A stretch of 49,000 nucleotides of DNA from the NCBI GenBank assembly GCA_905221605.1, contig CAJNDS010001669.1:126001-175000 (forward strand), in the 5' to 3' direction. Under the pieces are notes generated by a model, which did no database searches, was not told the origin of the DNA, and saw nothing but the letters and a program-made list of their open reading frames with translations. The position numbers and the translations under genes are program-made. Below are positions 10,274 to 20,678 of this stretch, piece by piece. Position 1 is the stretch's first letter. Each line of letters begins with the position of its first letter. Source of the DNA: Symbiodinium natans (taxonomy: Eukaryota > Sar > Dinophyceae > Suessiales > Symbiodiniaceae).

Positions 10274-10367
10274 TTGGTAGCCCAGTAACCATATTAAACT
10301 AAGCGCACCCCTTTTTTTGGGGTTGGTTACTTTAAAAAAGGGAAAAAGGGTACCACTGGGCTACCAA
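10274..10367 (+). mobile_element. Family A foldback element, copy 3
   Basis: A complete 94-bp copy. Ends TTGGTAGCCCAGT and ACTGGGCTACCAA form a perfect 13-bp inverted pair. The interior has GTTGGTTAC and a GGGAAAAAGGGTACC segment. Confidence 0.8.
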
Positions 10368-10729
10368 GAGAATACATGAGTATACTCCTTCACGAGTCGG
10401 ATGTCCAAGATCCAATTCGTCCTACTTGTCATGCCAGGTTGGAAGCACTGAGCGCCACACGTCCGTAGGCAACTTCCTCGGTAGGGCGGCGCATCTCGAC
10501 AAACGAGAACCCCTACGAGGGTTTAGGGTTTAGGGTTTACGGTTTAGGGTTTAGGGTTTAGGTTTTAGGGCTTAGGGCTTAGGGTTCAAGATCCTGTAGA
10601 CTCAACTCCTCCTTCGCTTTGAATACCCAGTGATCAGCCCTCTTAGGGTTTAGGGCTTAGGGTTTAGGGTTTAGGGTAAACCCTGATCCCTAAACCCCAA
10701 ACGATGCCTGGCTCAATTGAACTTTCAAC

Positions 10730-10842
10730 CGTGCAATATAGTGGCCTTAAATAATTAGAATAGGGTTTCGGGCGGGTATTATAGTATAATTCTAAAGGGA
10801 CCCTAATTAAGGGAGTACGATTAGCAATTTGTCCGACCCCTA
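10730..10842 (+). mobile_element. Family H element, copy 1
   Basis: Left CAATATAGTGGCCTTAAATA and right GATTAGCAATTTGTCCGACC followed by CCTATGC. The shared order of motifs recurs at 14253 and 48199. The terminal inverted repeat is short (TATAG.GG against CCCCTAT), so assignment as a transposon is tentative. Confidence 0.5.
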
Positions 10843-11275
10843 TGCCATGCAACAAGATCTTCTGCGCCCCTATATCGCAAGGCAGCGGCAAGCATTATCA
10901 AGAACTCAACCTGAGACAGTAAGCCGGACGCCATAATTATCCCGCACCCCCCCCCTACTTTCTGTAGCAAAAGATACCAGATTAAAAAAAATTACTGCTA
11001 GGGGATGCAGAAGGACTACCGTTCAGATGCGACTGTGAGCGCAGCCTGCAAGATTTGAGACAATCTGACTTGCCGGATCAGGGTTTCGCGAGATCCATCC
11101 GGGGTTTGCCTTAAACCCTAAACCCTAAACCCTAAAACCCTGAACCCTAAACCCGAAGCCCTAAACCCTAGACCGAGGTTTCGAGTCTCTGGTCTACCCA
11201 GGGACCTCTACCCCTTACTTAAGGAATGCTATTTCCTTACAAGAATAACAGAGTTCCTTATATGGTTAAATAAGG

Positions 11276-11389
11276 CTAGACCCGGGAGTAGCCTAGGAAT
11301 GAGAAGGGTACCCTTTTTGGTTTTAAGGGGATTACAAGGGCACCCCCAACCCCTAGAAAAAGGAAACAAGTGCCTACTCCCGGTCCTAG
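11276..11389 (+). mobile_element. Family F foldback element, complete copy
   Basis: A 114-bp element with ends CTAGACCCGGGAGTAG and CTACTCCCGGTCCTAG, inverted with one mismatch and one shifted base. The interior has AAGGGTACCCTTTTTGG on the left and GGCACCCCCAACCCC on the right. Left or broken copies lie at 3149, 33003 and 46515. Confidence 0.7.
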
Positions 11390-11483
11390 TAGCCCTAAAC
11401 CTTAAACCTAAACCCTAAACCCTAAACCCTAAAGAGGGTGGAAATGGACAGCGGAACCGAAGTCATCAACCTCACAAATTGCC

Positions 11484-11600
11484 CCTAAAACCTAAACCCT
11501 AAACCCTAAACCCGAAACCAGAAGGCCTAAACCCGAAACCCGAAACCCGAAACACTAAACCCGAAACACGAAACCCGAAACCCGAAACCCTAAACCCATA
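11484..11600 (-). repeat. Telomere-like array rich in CCCGAAA
   Basis: Starts with CCCTAAA units, then shows a run of CCCGAAA and CACGAAA variants at about 11525-11590. Confidence 0.9.
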
Positions 11601-11978
11601 CCCCTTCAATCAGTTTGGCCGTCTTGGCAAAAAGCCTAAGCCCCTACAGGCTTGATTCCTAAACAATTTTCAAGTAGAAAACAAACAATGTAGATATGTA
11701 CATACATAAGGAAAAGAGGCAAGAGGAAACGATTAGAAAGACCCAAGCGGCTTCTGCTTCATACACATATGTACATGTATATAAACATATAAAAAGATGC
11801 TTTTGAAGCACGCAGACCTATATACCCCTAAAACCTTACACTTGAACCCCAAACCCTAAACCCCAAACCCCAAACCCTAAACCCTAAACCCTTGGGTGGC
11901 TCTCTTGGCATCTCGGCACCGCACGCCGGCGATGGCGTGGCGGAGTGCCACGGAGGACTTCCGGCCTCGGGTACTTCA

Positions 11979-12364
11979 AGGGTTTAGGGTTTAGGGGGTT
12001 TGGGATTTAGGGTTTAGGGTTTGGGGTTTAGGGTTTAGGGTTTGGGGTTTAGGGTTTAGGGTTTGGGGTTTAGGGTTTGGGGTTTGGGGTTTGGGGTTTA
12101 GGGTTTGGGGTTTAGGGTTTGGGGTTTAGGGTTTTAGGGTTTGGGGTTTAGGGTTTGGGATTTGGGTTTGGGGTTAGGTTTTTGGGGTTTAGGGTTTGGG
12201 GTTTGGGGTTTAGGGTTTGGGGTTTAGGGTTTAGGGTTTGGGGTTTGGGGTTTAGGGTTTGGGGTTTAGGGTTTGGGGTTTAGGGTTTGGGGTTTAGGGT
12301 TTAGGGTTTAGGTTTTGGGTTTAGGGTTTGGGGTTTAGGGTTTGGGGTTTGGGGTGTGGGGTTT
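11979..12364 (+). repeat. Longest telomere-like array, mixed TTTAGGG/TTTGGGG
   Basis: About 385 bp of G-rich heptamers in which TTTGGGG and TTTAGGG alternate, often as a 14-bp pair. It is the longest uninterrupted array seen here. The alternation resembles a higher-order unit. Confidence 0.95.
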
Positions 12365-12587
12365 CTGCTGCATGATGGGGTTTAGGGTTTACAGGGGTTA
12401 GGGGCTGTAGAGCCTTATTTAGGCTTTATAGGAATCAGGGGTTTAGGGCTTAAAGTTCAGAGGGGCAAAACTGCAAAACAGGAACTGTAAGGGAAAATGA
12501 TTAGTAATTATTCCGACCTTAAAAGTACTTCAAGGGTTTGGGTCTTTTAGAGTTGAGGAAGTTTAGGGTTTATAGGGGTTGGGGGTT

Positions 12588-13042
12588 TCACGGCTTAGAG
12601 TTCGAGCGCACGGTTGTGAGGAGGAACCACGCACGCTCGTGGCAAAGCGCATTGGCCGACAGTTCCTTCAACGACCAATACGTGTTCTCCAGCTTCCGCT
12701 TGTTCGATACTTTCAGTTGATTGCCTGGCGACACTTGGTCGCGATAAAAGGCCATCGTCCACGGCGTTGCCGTGAACGATGGTCTTTTCGCCAGGCGCTC
12801 CTTCAAGAAGGCTTGCAGACTCGGGGAAACGTTTGTGAGATGGAGAACTGTGGCCGCAGGGTCGCAGTAGTTCACGGCCACCGTCTTTCCACGTTACCGC
12901 GGTACTTGCAATGACAGCCGGCAGCTGCCAGCCGGTGTGTAAGATCACTCGCAGCTCCCCCAGACTCCTTGATCATCGCCGCAGCAGCTTGTTGTAGCTC
13001 TACCGCAGAGGCTGCCTCGAATGCAACAATTCGAAAAAAATG
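12588..13042 (-). pseudogene. Frameshifted fragment of a dinoflagellate-like hypothetical protein
   Basis: Two overlapping minus-strand frames read as one protein broken by a frameshift near 12880. The upstream frame (about 13042 to 12872) includes IVAFEAASAVELQQ and GNVERRW. The downstream frame (about 12890 to 12588) includes YCDPAATVLHLTN, TPWTMAFYRDQVSPGNQL, NKRKL, YWSLKEL and HERAWF. The pattern PW-x-Y-x-D-x-V-x-PGN, then N-x-RK, YWS-x-x-E and AWF resembles, from memory, an abundant multicopy hypothetical protein of dinoflagellates, possibly spread as a mobile or retro-copied sequence. Its function is unknown to me. No clear start is seen, and its 3' end runs into sequence next to a G-rich tract. 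It could also be two exons of a gene. Confidence 0.45.
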
Positions 13043-13476
13043 TCACTATGGGAACTGGACCCTAAACCCTAAAACCCTAAAACCCTGAAACCCTTCATTA
13101 TAAGCCTAAACCCTATACTATTAATGTACCCATCCTGCATCTGCATGTCCCACTGCCGTACGGAGTCTCCGCACTTGCACTGGCCATCCTTTTTCGCTTG
13201 ATTGTCGTGGCGGAGATTCCAGCTGGCAACTGGTCGCAATCACGCACTGCTTAGGGATATAGTTATAGGGGGCTTGTTGGGGTTTAGGGCTTTTTTAGCC
13301 TCCAAAACACATGTTCCTAAAGACGATCCTCTTAAAACCCCAAGAACGGAAATGCAAAACTACCAACCGAGCTCCTCTCGCCCAAACGCAGGAAGATACC
13401 TTGAATCAGAGTCGGGATACTTTATTCATTCCTTAATTCAAGGGTATTAGGCCCTTTGGGTGCCTACTTGGGGGGT

Positions 13477-13510
13477 CTAATATAATATAATATAATATAA
13501 TATAATATAT
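13477..13510. repeat. TAATA pentanucleotide microsatellite
   Basis: Six or so tandem TAATA units ending in TATAT. Confidence 0.9.
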
Positions 13511-13639
13511 GGCCCCTACTTACCCTAACCCACCGAATAGGGTTTAGCGTCTGAAGTTTCGTGTTTAGGGTTAGAGGGGTTTTGACGCTTACGATTCTAA
13601 ACACACACGCACTTAAGCTCGTACTCTAAGGCTAAACTC

Positions 13640-14105
13640 TCAAACCCCTGAAAACCCCAATCCCTGAGGCCGTGAAGCCCCAACGTAATACGGCTTAAGG
13701 CCCAAATCCTTAAAGTCCGAAAGCACGGCACCTAAAACTCCAAATCCCTCAAGCCCTAAAGCCTAAAGTCCTAAAGTGCTACACCTGATACCCAAAGTAC
13801 TACACCTGAACCCCCAAATCCCTGAAGCATTACAGTGCTAAAGTACTATACTAAAGTAAACCCTAAGCCTTAAACCCTAAACCTTAGGGTGCTAAAATAC
13901 TACACCTGATACTAAAGTTACTAAAGTAAACCCTAAGCCCTAACCCCTAAACCTTAAAGTGCTAAAGTGCTAAACGTACTAAAGTAGACCCTAAACCCTA
14001 AATCATAAACCTTAAAGTTACTGAAGTAGACCCGAAGCCACTACACCTCGCAGCCAACATTTCTAAAGCCCTAAAGTACTACACCCGAAACCCCAAACCC
14101 TGGCA
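13640..14105. repeat. Degenerate tandem ladder built on CTAAAGT and CCCTAAA
   Basis: Motifs CTAAAGTACTACACCTGA, CTAAAGTGCTAAAGT and TAAACCCTAAGCC recur. From about 13858 a composite unit beginning TAAACCCTAAGCC and ending near ACTAAAG repeats with shrinking spacing (about 70, 58 and 43 bp). It combines telomere-like units with an unrelated AAAGT motif. Confidence 0.7.
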
Positions 14106-14129
14106 TCCCTGTAGTCCAACACCTTAGGC

Positions 14130-14185
14130 AGGGTTTAGGGTTTAGGGTTTAGGGTTTAGGGTTTAGGGTTTAGGGTTTGGGGGGT
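14130..14185 (+). repeat. Telomere-like array (TTTAGGG)
   Basis: About seven heptamers just downstream of the degenerate C-rich ladder, so orientation flips within 30 bp. Confidence 0.93.
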
Positions 14186-14252
14186 TGGGGTTCAGGGGCT
14201 CAAGGTTTAGGTTTTCGTGTTAGGGCTCAGGGCCTTAACAGGGTTTGGAAGT

Positions 14253-14327
14253 TATGATCGTATAATTAATTAAATATATAGGGCACATAAGTGAATTGTA
14301 TTAGCAATTTGTCCGACCCCTATACTA
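14253..14327 (+). mobile_element. Family H element, copy 2
   Basis: Right part TATTAGCAATTTGTCCGACC with CCTATACTAA is nearly identical to 10808-10842. The left part is shortened and AT-rich (TATAATTAATTAAATATATA). Confidence 0.5.
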
Positions 14328-14633
14328 ACGCACACCAAATCCCAGGAAAGCCGAAACAGCCCGAACCCCTGAACCCTACGGTTGAGGGGCTTAAGGCTTG
14401 GAAAAACATGGGTAGTTCCTAGTAGGGCTACAAGTACTGAGCAGGGCTACAAGTATAGTTGGCATATGTCTACCCCTGCTTTCCATCTAGAGTCCCAAAC
14501 ACCAAAGGCCTAAACCCGAAAAGCAGCAAGACCCTAGACCCTGAACCCTAAACTTTAAAGCCTCAACCTTAGACGGACCCTGGACCTCAGGCCCCTGAAC
14601 CCTAGAGCGCCCTAAAGGCCCTAGACATCCTAG

Positions 14634-14694
14634 GGTTTAGGGTTTAGGGTTTAGGGTTTAGGGTTTAGGGTTTAGGGTTTCGGGTTTAGGGTAA
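14634..14694 (+). repeat. Telomere-like array (TTTAGGG)
   Basis: About eight heptamers, one TTTCGGG. Confidence 0.93.
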
Positions 14695-14750
14695 AGCCTG
14701 GGCCCCAGGCCGAGAACTGGCCGGGCTTCCATATCGGCCTGCTCAGAGAA

Positions 14751-14848
14751 GCCCTAAACCCTAAACCCTAAACCCTAAACCCTTTACCCTAAACCCTAAA
14801 CCCCTAAACCCTAAACCCTTTACCCTAAACCCTAAACCCTAAACCTTT
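14751..14848 (-). repeat. Telomere-like array with internal duplication
   Basis: C-rich heptamers. The odd junction CCCTTTACCCTAAACCCTAA occurs twice about 50 bp apart, which points to a segmental duplication inside the array. Confidence 0.9.
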
Positions 14849-15240
14849 AAAGTAAGGGGGTTTTTGGGGCCCTCTGGGCCCCTAGGAATACGAAGCAATG
14901 CTTTAAATAGATCTGGGGGTTGTGGGTTTACGCTTGGCACTGCAAGGTTCTGGGATTCTTTTGGGTTTAGGGTTTAGGGTTTAGGGGTTTAGGGGTTTAG
15001 GGGTTCTTTAGGGTTTAGTGTCTAGGGTTCCAGGACTCTAGGTCTTCTCGGTCTTACGGGGGCTTGCGGGTTTCGGGCTTGGGGTTGTAGGGTTTTGGGC
15101 TTCGCAGGGTTTTGGGGCTTGGGAAGGATTCAGGGTAAGGCTTAATTATGCGTCATAGTGTTTTCTTTGAAGCATTGGGTGGGCCTCAGGGGCTTGTTAA
15201 GTTTGTCGTACAGGAGATCAAGATATGGGGGGTTACGATA

Positions 15241-15310
15241 TTCGGGGGTGCCTTGTTGGGGTCCCTATTATGAGGAAACCCTCGTATTTGGGCCCTATTT
15301 TAGGGGTCCG
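15241..15310 (+). repeat. Family J dispersed repeat, copy 1
   Basis: GGGGTGCCTTGTTGGGGTCC, then TATTATGAGG, TATTTGGG and AGGGGTCCGCAA. It aligns along about 70 bp with 39077-39146 by eye. Confidence 0.55.
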
Positions 15311-15771
15311 CAATGGTGTAGATTCATATTTTGGTAGGTTTTTGGGCATCAGGATTTGTAGGGCTCAGGACTTGCCAGCATTTAGTGTGTGTGGGGAATC
15401 TATAGGCTAGAATTGTAACCGGCAGCGGAATTCTGATCCTTGCAGCCCGATTCAAACCCTTTTTAAGGTTTAGGATTTAGGGTTTAGGGACTACAGCCCA
15501 ATCAGCCGTAAGCTCACTGCGCTTATCACCTAAACCTGAGCCCGAAAGCCTAGGCCCGCCAGCCTTGTCTGCAAATGCGGAGACGACTGCAGCGCCACTG
15601 GCAGGGTGTATTCAACTCTTTGAGGGCGTCACAATACTATAGTAACAGCATTTGTAAATACCAACAACTGTAGTAAGAACAGTAGAAAAAGGAGCTAACT
15701 CGATATGAAGGTTGAAGTATTTAGGGGTCAGCTGTTCTGGAAGTCGCGGAATTGCGCATGGTAAGGGAGTA

Positions 15772-15872
15772 CTTGGAGGTTCACGGTACTTAGTAACCCA
15801 TTATAAGTGTTGCTATCACCCTACATAAGCCCCTTAAGTACCCTAATAGGGTTATAATTGGGTTAGAAGTAC
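15772..15872 (+). mobile_element. Family B element, copy 3
   Basis: Left end TA-CTTGGAGGTTCACGG is clear. The interior TTATAAG, AAGCCCCTTAAGT and GTTATAATTGG matches the copy at 2205. The right end is degenerate. Confidence 0.65.
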
Positions 15873-15880
15873 AATCCATA

Positions 15881-16008
15881 AGCCTAAACCCTAAACCCTA
15901 ACCCTAAACCCTAAACCCTAATAACCCTAAACCCTAAACCCTAAACCCTAAACCCTAAACCCTAAACCCTAAACCCTAAACCCTAAACCCTAAACCCTAA
16001 ACCCTAAG
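15881..16008 (-). repeat. Telomere-like array (CCCTAAA)
   Basis: About 18 heptamers with a few shortened units near 15900-15925. It begins within 10 bp of the decayed right end of a family B copy. Confidence 0.95.
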
Positions 16009-16156
16009 ATGCGATGCTGGCGCCTCTTCGCTGCAACCTCCAGGCACGGAGGCAAAGGCACCTCAGACAACTTGGTGAGGATGAGCTGCCGTTGCTTTTC
16101 ATGGGGCTTTAGGACTTAGGCGGTTCAGGGTTTAGGGTTTAGGGTTTAGGGTTTAG

Positions 16157-16216
16157 GGTAGTTCGCTAAAATTAGGGTTCCTGTTTGGGGCCCTTCTTTT
16201 CAGTAGAGAACTACCC
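16157..16216 (+). mobile_element. Family G foldback element, copy 2
   Basis: A 60-bp element, GGGTAGTTCGCTAAAATTAG to GTAGAGAACTACCC. Its left end shares the GGG of the adjoining TTTAGGG tract. Confidence 0.65.
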
Positions 16217-16334
16217 ACATAGCATGCCAGTACCAAAAGAAGGCCCACAACGTGTAGATTCTGAATGAATCTCTGCGTGTATGCTGGCTTGCCAAGCTGT
16301 GTAATTGCATCTTTGGCCAGAAAAATCTTCTACC

Positions 16335-16435
16335 CAAACCCTAAACCCTAAAACCCTAAAACCCTAAAACCCTAAAACCCTCAAACCCTCAAACACTCAA
16401 AACCTCAAACCCTCAAACCCTAAAAATCCTAAACT
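16335..16435 (-). repeat. Telomere-like array with octamers
   Basis: CCCTAAAA and CCCTCAAA units dominate, different from neighbouring arrays. Confidence 0.9.
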
Positions 16436-16648
16436 GACCTGCGTAAGACTGAAGGCATCCTCTTCCCACTGCTGGAGAGGGGCAGAAGCAACCGATCAGC
16501 ACTCGCCCAGGCCTCCACACAAGCGTGAAACGCGCCAACTACTTGGAGGCTCATGTGTAATCAAAAAAGATGTAGGGTTTAGGGTTTAGGGTTTAGCGGT
16601 GAGGGTTTAGGGTGTTTAGTGTTTAGGGTTTAGGGCTTAGGGCTTAGG

Positions 16649-16743
16649 CTTGGAGGTTCATGAGTAGTTATAAGTAGTGTTATTAAGTACGGCAGCTATA
16701 CGGTACTTGTAACCCTACTTCATACGACCCATGAACCTCCGAG
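16649..16743 (+). mobile_element. Family B element, copy 4
   Basis: A 95-bp element. CTTGGAGGTTCATG and CATGAACCTCCGAG are inverted with one mismatch; TA follows the right end. The left end adjoins a GGCTTAG tract. Confidence 0.75.
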
Positions 16744-16814
16744 TAGGCATGAAACCAATGCCGACACACACTGCCCAGGGGCCTTCACTACCCCTTACTT
16801 CAAGATTCTCCAAT

Positions 16815-16922
16815 TCTACTATTTGAGTAAACCCCCCAAAAAAGACAATAATCCCTATATTACCCTTGTCAGGAAGAGAACCTTTTGTTTTTTTTGGCGT
16901 TCTTAAACAATTGGTAGAACTC
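16815..16922 (+). mobile_element. Family D foldback element, copy 2
   Basis: Ends TTCTACTATTTGAG and AACAATTGGTAGAA, with GTAAACCCCCC and GGCGTTCTTA inside them. Confidence 0.65.
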
Positions 16923-16989
16923 ATGTTACGTTCCGAGCCCATGCTGAATTTCAGGAATTTTCCCTAGGATGGAACCTAAAAGCCTCCGA

Positions 16990-17058
16990 AACATGTTCCT
17001 GAATATGATCCTGTTCAACCCAATATGGGAAAATATACAATGTCCCAAAGGCCTACCT
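16990..17058 (+). repeat. Family I dispersed repeat, copy 2
   Basis: TTCCTGAATATGATCCTG, AACCCAATATGGGAAAATA and CAATGTCCCAAAGGCCTAC match 2549-2620 in order and spacing. Confidence 0.6.
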
Positions 17059-17490
17059 AGGGTAGTTAGCAAGTGGAACTTCCTGTGGGGGTTTAGGTTT
17101 AGGGTTTCATACCTAAACCCTAAACCCTAAACCTTTAAACCCTAAACCCTAGACCCTAAACCCTCAATCCAATAGCCTGAGCTCTAGAAGTAGAAGCTGG
17201 CATGCTCTCGCCTCTGCAGCAAGCCGATCCCCGAGCTCCCTCGCAAAGCACTCGTGGGGGAGTTGGGAGGAGGGGGCCCTCTTGATGCTTCTAGCTTAGG
17301 GGTCTTATGGCCCTAAACCCTAAACCCTAAACCCTAAACCCTAAACCCTAAACCCTAAACCCAAGGTTTTTTGGGCTCTTAGGAAATTTGGGGTTGCTTT
17401 TTGTTGCTTAACTTGCCTGCTGTAGAGAGGTCTGGGGCTGGCGAAGCCAAGTTGGGGATCTTCGGAAGCTTCGAAGCTACTGGAAGAGTG

Positions 17491-17706
17491 TTGGGTTTAG
17501 GGTTTAGGGTTTAGGGTTCAGGGTTCAGGGTTCAGGGTTTAGGGTTTAGGGTTTAGGGTTTAGGGTTTAGGGTTTAGGGTTTAGGGTTTAGGGTTTAGGG
17601 TTTAGGGTTTAGGGTTTAGGGTTTGGGGTTTGGGGTTTGGGGTTTGGGGTTTGGGGTTTGGGGTTTGGGGTTTAGGGTTTAGGGTTTAGGGTTAGGGTTT
17701 AGGGGG
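17491..17706 (+). repeat. Long telomere-like array with TTTGGGG block
   Basis: About 215 bp. Three TTCAGGG units near 17516, canonical TTTAGGG units, then a run of about seven TTTGGGG units (17621-17670), then canonical units again. Confidence 0.95.
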
Positions 17707-17843
17707 CCAACAGCTGTGACGTCAAGATGTCCCGACGTCATAGTCAGAGCAGGCTTGCAATAAAAAGCTGCGAATAATACATACTCACATCAAGCACTCA
17801 ACCAAAACTGGCCTCTCAGACTGAGACCTTCTTGCAACACCCT

Positions 17844-17926
17844 GTATATATGTAGAAAGGTATATATGTAGATATGTATATATATATATATACATACATA
17901 CATATGTATATATATATATACATATC
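17844..17926. repeat. AT-rich TA/TACA microsatellite
   Basis: TATATATGTAG, long TA runs and TACATA units. Confidence 0.85.
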
Positions 17927-19133
17927 AAGGGGGCCGATATGTGACCGGGGCCCCCAGTGACCATGCCATAAATAAACTCACTATACACCCTAAACCCTAA
18001 AACCTTGGTTTGGGCAACTCGTAAACGCCTGAACCACAGACCCTAAACCCTAAACCCTAAACCTTGTAACCCTAAACCCTAAGCCCCCAAACCCTAAACC
18101 CTCCGCCTGGCGTGTTCAGTTCGAGCTTTCAGCTCAAGTGGGCTGGCCTGGGAAGTCGGTCGGAGGGGACTGAGGGCTTCAAACGTTTATAGGGCATACT
18201 GGGCTTAGGTTTAGGGATTAGGGTTTACAGGGCTTATAAGGTTTAAGGTTAATAGGGCTTAAAGGGCTTATAAGGTTTAAGAATCTTAGGGTTTAGGGAG
18301 TGAAGGGATTGTAAGCTTTCCAAGGTGTTGGATGTGTCTGAATTCTCTAGGGTCTAGGGGTTGGGTGTTTAGGGTTTAGGGTTTAGGGTTTAGGGTTGAG
18401 GGTTTAGGGTGACAGGGCTGGGGGGTTTAGGGCTGTGTATTCGACTGCAAATAGCATTTTGTCGTGTGGGGATATGGGGTTGAGTGGTTCAGAGTTGAGG
18501 GTGTCAAGCAACCACTACTTCGCTTGTGCCAAGGGAGCCCAGTATCACCGATGCAGGATGCGCAGTTACTACCCCAGATATCTCACAGTCAGTGTAGCCT
18601 TCTTCCTTAGGCCTAAAACCTCAACCCTAAACCCGAAATGGCCCTCAAACCCTGAACCCTGAACCCTGAACCCTAAACCCTAAACCCTAAACCCTACATG
18701 GCCCACCTCAAGCCCAAATCCCTAACAATCTGCTCTCACGCATGGCGCAAGTCAGCCGCCGGCCGGGAAGACGCGAGGAGTTGACGGCCCGGTCCCTGCA
18801 GAGCATAGGGTTTAGAGTTTAGGGTTTAGGGTTTAGGTTTAGGGTTTAGGGCTTAAGGTTTAGGGAGCAGTGTGAGTTTTGGTGACTTTGGGAGAGGGGC
18901 TGGGAGGGGTTTAGGGTTGAGGGTCTAGATCTAGATGTAGGGCCCCTTTTTGGTACTTACCCTAAGGACCCCTAAACCCTAAACCCTAAATAGAGCGAAC
19001 CCTTGAGCCGACGTCCATCCAGGATTCGTTGTCCCTTCTGTCGAGTACCCAGTTGGTCCCTTTAGACCAGGGTTTAGGGTTTAGGGTTTACGGTTTAGGG
19101 TTTCGGGTTTCAGATGATCCTCGTAACCCAAGA

Positions 19134-19246
19134 CAACTCGTTTTGCTTAAGGACCACCCCCAAAATGAAGAAAACTCTTCTATACACAGGTAATATAGGG
19201 TTGATATAATCGTTAACTTGTTGGGGGTTCTTAAGCAAATAGTAGA
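19134..19246 (+). mobile_element. Family D foldback element, copy 3
   Basis: Left TTTTGCTTAAGGACC and right GGGGGTTCTTAAGCAAATAG. The left ACTATT is mutated to CTCGTT. Confidence 0.65.
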
Positions 19247-20310
19247 CCGAGGGAAAACACAAAATGAAACAAGGGCCCACCCAAAAAAAATATTGTTGCC
19301 TGCGGGCCGTGGAGATGTCACAGGTCCCGGAAAGGCCAAGGGCATCTGGCCTGGCAGTGCGGAGGGGATCGTGAAGGGAAAAGGGCTATATCTCGATACA
19401 CCGTACGAAATCTGAAGTACCCTGAGAGTCTACGATCCTAAACCCCCAATCCCTAAACCTCAAACCCGGAATGTACATTCAACCGTAAAGGCTTTCTGAC
19501 TGTGATTCAAAGGCAATGTTCCTGAATTGAGGGGAAATAGGCTGTGAAGAGGCGACAACGAAGCCAAAATACGTACACCTGTTTCAGAAAGTAGTTGGCT
19601 GTCTGTCAGTGTATTGCAGTAGGCTGAGAAACTACCAAAAGAAACCTGTTGTGACCGCTCTATACATACACATACGTCTGTATTTTCCTATAAATATATA
19701 CACGACGGCAGAAATGTACATATTGTATATCTCATAAAGCTATGATATGACCTACCCAGGACATCAATTCTCATCAAACGGGCTCTATCGTGTAGGTCAC
19801 GGGTTCCTGAAAAAAACAGGGCCGTGATCCACGTGATGCATCGATACACCTCTCTCGAAAGCCCGAAACCATGAAACCTCAACCTTCAACCATAAATCCT
19901 AAATCCTCAACCCTATCGCTACACTCTGAATACTCAAACCTCAGCGCAAACTCAACATGTTCGCCCCGGCCTGGGATCTGGATTTGGATTGGCACGTCCA
20001 CTGACCTTAGAAAAAACTCTTGGATGCTTCTAAGGCTCTACCCTAAACCCTAATCTAGGGAACTTAGATTAAGTGTTTAGGAATTAGGGTTTGGGCCGGA
20101 GGGTTTATGAGGCACTGTGTTCGTATGTATATAGTCAGTATTGAAAAATCATTCGTGTCGTGCTGCGTTTAGGGTTTAGGAATTAGGGTTTAAGGTTTGG
20201 GGTTTGAAGGTTGCGTACAAGGTTTAGGGCTTCGCGGCAGTTCTTTAGGGCCGGAGTATACTCCACAACCTTAAGCCCTGAACCCCAAACCCAACTGCAG
20301 GTGCCTTGTT

Positions 20311-20429
20311 CCTTGGTAGCCGAGTAACCATCTCATAATTAATTAAGGGTACCCTTTTTGGGGTTGCTCATTTGTATAAAGGAACCCAGAACCCAAAAAG
20401 GGCAAAAGGGTACCACTCAGCTACCAAGG
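20311..20429 (+). mobile_element. Family A foldback element, copy 4
   Basis: A complete 119-bp copy with ends CCTTGGTAGC and GCTACCAAGG. Inside, GAGTAACC, AAGGGTACCCTTTTTGGGG and CAAAAAGGGCAAAAGGGTACC (positions 20393-20413) pair across the centre. Confidence 0.8.
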
Positions 20430-20678
20430 TTCAGGGCTCCAGACACTCCTGCGTTCCAAAGGTCTTTTCAATGGGATGGACCACCGGGATGAGCAATTCC
20501 GGGCCCCAACGCCTGCTTGTCCCGTAAACCCTAAACCCTAAACCCTAAACCCTAAACCCTAAACCCTAAACCCTATACCCTATACCCTAAACCCTACCCA
20601 ACTCGGATCTCTTCAACTGTTGGGCCCAGGCATGCTGGCCACATCTCGACGATGGGGCTGCCGGCCCAGGGCTGGAGC

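Larger units (their letters stand above)
10202..12540. other. Gene-free stretch with arrays and elements
   Basis: Besides the separate entries, G-rich tracts lie at 10518-10590 and 10643-10675; the latter turns into a C-rich tract at 10676-10696 through GGGTAAACCC. C-rich tracts lie at 11112-11172, 11397-11433 and 11836-11892. AT-rich sequence with TACATA and TATGTA motifs fills 11680-11820. No gene is recognised. Confidence 0.65.
13060..18200. other. Gene-free stretch with arrays and elements
   Basis: Smaller tracts not listed separately: C-rich at 13059-13095, 17108-17168, 17311-17362, 18040-18102; G-rich at 14959-15020, 16124-16156, 16573-16646. Array-free pieces at 13100-13480, 14190-14630, 15030-15470, 15500-15770, 16740-17090 and 17700-17985 hold elements or nothing recognised. 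A family B left end alone is seen near 16543. Confidence 0.65.
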
